Below, piece after piece: positions 62,031 to 64,000 of a DNA stretch of 64,000 bases. The DNA lies in the NCBI GenBank assembly GCA_965216035.1, contig CBDCFM010000014.1, positions 186,001-250,000 of the forward strand. Direction: 5' to 3'. The notes below the pieces were generated by a model, which saw nothing but the letters and a program-made list of their open reading frames with translations, made no database searches and had not been told where the DNA came from. Within the stretch, counting starts at the first letter, position 1. Each line of letters begins with the position of its first letter. Both the position numbers and the translations under genes were made by a program. Origin of the DNA: G963664115 sp965216035 (GTDB lineage Bacteria > Acidobacteriota > Terriglobia > 20CM-2-55-15).

Positions 62031-63548
62031 TTGTCAAAAGCTCTGAGAGTCGTCATTGTAAAACCCTCCAAGTACTCCCGCGACGGCTACGTCGAGAGAT
62101 TCCGGAAGGGTTTTATGCCCAACAGTACGCTGGCCTATATGGCAAGCCTGACACCGCCTGCGATAGACGGCGTCGGGATCGAAGTCCACACCGTGGACGA
62201 GCATGTGCACACGGACCTGGACTATCTTCAGCTGCTACACCCGGAAACGTCTGGAACCACACTGCTTGCCGTCGTCGGCGTGCAGAGCCACCAACTCCAC
62301 CGTGCCCTGGATCTGGCCGCCTGTGCCCTGGACCGCGGCACGATGGCGGTGCTGGGCGGTCCCCATCCGATGACATGTGACACGCGGGAGTTCTATGACA
62401 GCGGAGTGAGCTTTGCCCTCGCGGAAGCCGAGCTGATCTGGACGTCGATCCTCAAGGATGCGATCCGTGGTGGTCTAATGCCCGAATATGGAGCGGATCA
62501 GCGATGGCAGGTCGAGCTCGACTCGCCCGTCATACGCCCGCCCGATCGGGCTGACAGCCAGCGTTATATATGCCCAATGCTGGGGCTTTACCCTGTACGG
62601 GGCTGCCCGTACTCGTGCAACTTCTGTTCGGTGATCAAAATCTCGGGTCAGCGCATTCGGTCCCAAAGTGTGGATATCACTATTCGAAGCCTCAGGGCGG
62701 CCAGAGATGCCGGCATCCGGAAAGTCATGTTCACTTCGGACAACTTTAATAAGTATCCGGAAGCCGCCGAACTGCTGGAAGCGATGATCGCCGAGAACTT
62801 GCGATTCCAGGTGTTTGTGCAGTGCGACACCCAGATCGTCCGGCAAGAAGATCTCGTGGATTTGCTGGGACGGGCCGGGTGTTGGCAGATGTTTGTGGGT
62901 GTGGAATCGTTTACACGCGAAACGCTAGTCAAGGCACAGAAATTTCAGAACCGGCCGGAGCACTACAAGCAGATTGTGACGCTCACCGCGAAGTACGGCA
63001 TCGAGTCTCATTTTTCCAACATCATTGGATTCCCTGAGGACGACGCCCACGACATCATGAATCACCTCGAGGTTCTGAAGGAGATTGGTCCGAACTCGGC
63101 TTCTTTTTACATTCTCTGCCCGATACCGGGGACGCAGCAGTACGATGAGTTTCTTGAAGCTGGAACGATAGTCGAGAAGAATCTGGATCGCTTTGATGCG
63201 ACCTGTCTCACGTGGAAGCATCCGGTCTTGTCGGGCACCGACCTCAACAACCTGCTGTACAACTGCTATAAGTCGTACTATTCGATCCGGCGGCTGGCTT
63301 CCAATTTGAATCAGATGTTGCGGTATGGGGTCTCGCCGATAGCTGACTACAGTGCTGCGTTGGGGTCGGCTCTATTCCACAGATGGAGCGCGCACAGGAA
63401 CGTGCATCCGATGTCCGGGGGGATTGGCCGGGTGAAGATCGACAGGGCGAGCGATTACCGGGAACGACGGGTGTCCACATACGGGATTGAACTGGCCCAG
63501 CTACCTCAGAGCATCGCCTTGCCGCTTGCAGATGCAGCCGCAAGGTAA
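62031..63548 (+). CDS. B12-binding radical SAM protein
   Basis: A protein of 505 residues. The N-terminal ~150 residues form a cobalamin-binding-like Rossmann domain (VVIVKPSKYSRDGYVERFRK, LAVVGVQSHQLHRALDLAAC, TMAVLGGPHPMTCDTREF). The radical SAM cluster motif is RGCPYSCNFCSVIKISGQRI, with cysteines at residues 192, 196 and 199. The barrel continues with KVMFTSDNFNKYPEAAELLE and FSNIIGFPEDDAHDIMNHLE. The TTG start at 62031 follows GGGAGG at good spacing. The class usually methylates carbon or does ring chemistry. The substrate is unknown. It may be co-transcribed with ubiX (about 100 bases). Confidence 0.9.
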   Translation: MSKALRVVIVKPSKYSRDGYVERFRKGFMPNSTLAYMASLTPPAIDGVGIEVHTVDEHVHTDLDYLQLLHPETSGTTLLAVVGVQSHQLHRALDLAACALDRGTMAVLGGPHPMTCDTREFYDSGVSFALAEAELIWTSILKDAIRGGLMPEYGADQRWQVELDSPVIRPPDRADSQRYICPMLGLYPVRGCPYSCNFCSVIKISGQRIRSQSVDITIRSLRAARDAGIRKVMFTSDNFNKYPEAAELLEAMIAENLRFQVFVQCDTQIVRQEDLVDLLGRAGCWQMFVGVESFTRETLVKAQKFQNRPEHYKQIVTLTAKYGIESHFSNIIGFPEDDAHDIMNHLEVLKEIGPNSASFYILCPIPGTQQYDEFLEAGTIVEKNLDRFDATCLTWKHPVLSGTDLNNLLYNCYKSYYSIRRLASNLNQMLRYGVSPIADYSAALGSALFHRWSAHRNVHPMSGGIGRVKIDRASDYRERRVSTYGIELAQLPQSIALPLADAAAR

Positions 63549-63619
63549 ACCAACTCGGGCGAAAACGTACCTGTCCCTGCCGTAAACGACATCGGCGCTG
63601 GAGACGATGAACTGAAGCC

Positions 63620-64000
63620 CTATGAGTCGTCTGCTCCGCGCGTACTGCGGCGGGCTCGAACGGCATCGGCGAACACGTCCAACAGGGGCACGGTATCTTC
63701 CCAACCGATACAGGCATCCGTGATGCTTTGACCGTATACCAATTCTTTGCCCGGCTCCAATTCCTGCCGGCCCGCGGTCAAGTGGCTTTCGACCATCACC
63801 CCGATGATTCGGTCGTCACCGCTGGCAATCTGCGAAGCGACGTCATGACCGACGTCGATCTGACGCATATGGTTCTTCTGACTGTTGGAATGACTGAGAT
63901 CGATCATCAACCGTTCGGCTAACCCAGCTCCACTCAACTGGTGCGACGCCGCTTGCACATTGGCCGCGTCGTAGTTCGGCTCTTTGCCACCCCGCAGGAT
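63620..64000 (-). CDS. 3-deoxy-7-phosphoheptulonate (DAHP) synthase, class I, C-terminal part
   Basis: The gene enters from the right edge; about 126 codons are inside. It reads ILRGGKEPNYDAANVQAASH, LMIDLSHSNSQKNHMRQIDV, IIGVMVESHLTAGRQELEPG and YGQSITDACIGWEDTVPLLD, which is the end of the AroF/G/H-type enzyme that starts the shikimate pathway. The SHSNSQK and ITDACIGWEDT motifs hold metal and substrate contacts. The stop is TAG at 63620-63622. Which feedback type it is cannot be decided without the N-terminus. Confidence 0.92.
   Translation of the reverse strand: MLRGGKEPNYDAANVQAASHQLSGAGLAERLMIDLSHSNSQKNHMRQIDVGHDVASQIASGDDRIIGVMVESHLTAGRQELEPGKELVYGQSITDACIGWEDTVPLLDVFADAVRARRSTRGADDS

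Overview
The window looks like a chromosomal segment of a Gram-negative, environmental (perhaps marine or host-associated) bacterium of moderately high GC. The gene content points to Acidobacteriota or a bacterium with a similar repertoire: a DUF1592/DUF1552 cytochrome pair, DUF5916 and DUF6152 proteins, many secreted MBL-fold hydrolases and amidohydrolases, and pieces of Ser/Thr kinases of the type that ends in a TolB-like propeller. This assignment is an inference from gene families, since no rRNA or complete tRNA is present.

Layout. 1-4.5 kb: a transposase edge, a half tRNA-Val, a membrane protein, MOSC, SnoaL-like and DUF3303 genes, and transposase debris. 4.6-10.9 kb: a tight four-gene set (DUF1592 multidomain cytochrome, Tat-exported DUF1552 protein, MBL-fold protein with an altered metal motif, ankyrin protein). 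11-17 kb: a DUF6152 fusion protein, a DUF5916 outer-membrane protein, and a six-bladed-propeller-like protein split by an in-frame TGA. 17-27.5 kb: a decayed ModA-like binding protein, IS66 and IS1634 remnants, a conserved unknown, a nitrilase followed by a UbiD relic, two MBL hydrolases, a secreted VOC protein and an intact IS481 element. 28-42.8 kb: the dominant feature, an M4 (thermolysin-like) metallopeptidase locus running into about 30 Ig-like repeats of 93 residues, with four copies of a carbohydrate-binding-like plus cadherin/VCBS-like cassette. It is broken by one in-frame stop and two frame changes, and it ends abruptly inside an antisense AhpD-family pseudogene. 43-58.8 kb: secreted hydrolases, amidohydrolases, a cupin, DUF6152, a PQQ-type sugar dehydrogenase, a B3-like MBL protein, an intact IS630 element and a leuD remnant. 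58.9-64 kb: UbiD facing away from a PNPOx-like / UbiX / B12-radical-SAM gene run, then the 3' part of a DAHP synthase gene.

Two themes cut across the window. First, decay: at least six reading frames carry single in-frame stops, and there are relics of ubiD, leuD, an AhpD gene, a tRNA, three transposase families and a Ser/Thr kinase family (four N-terminal pieces, three C-terminal pieces). Second, secretion: most intact genes start with Sec, Tat or lipoprotein signals, which suggests a cell that processes polymers and small organic molecules outside the cytoplasm. UbiX would supply prenylated FMN to UbiD, and the nitrilase, VOC, cupin and amidohydrolase genes fit a scavenging lifestyle, but no single complete pathway can be drawn from this window.
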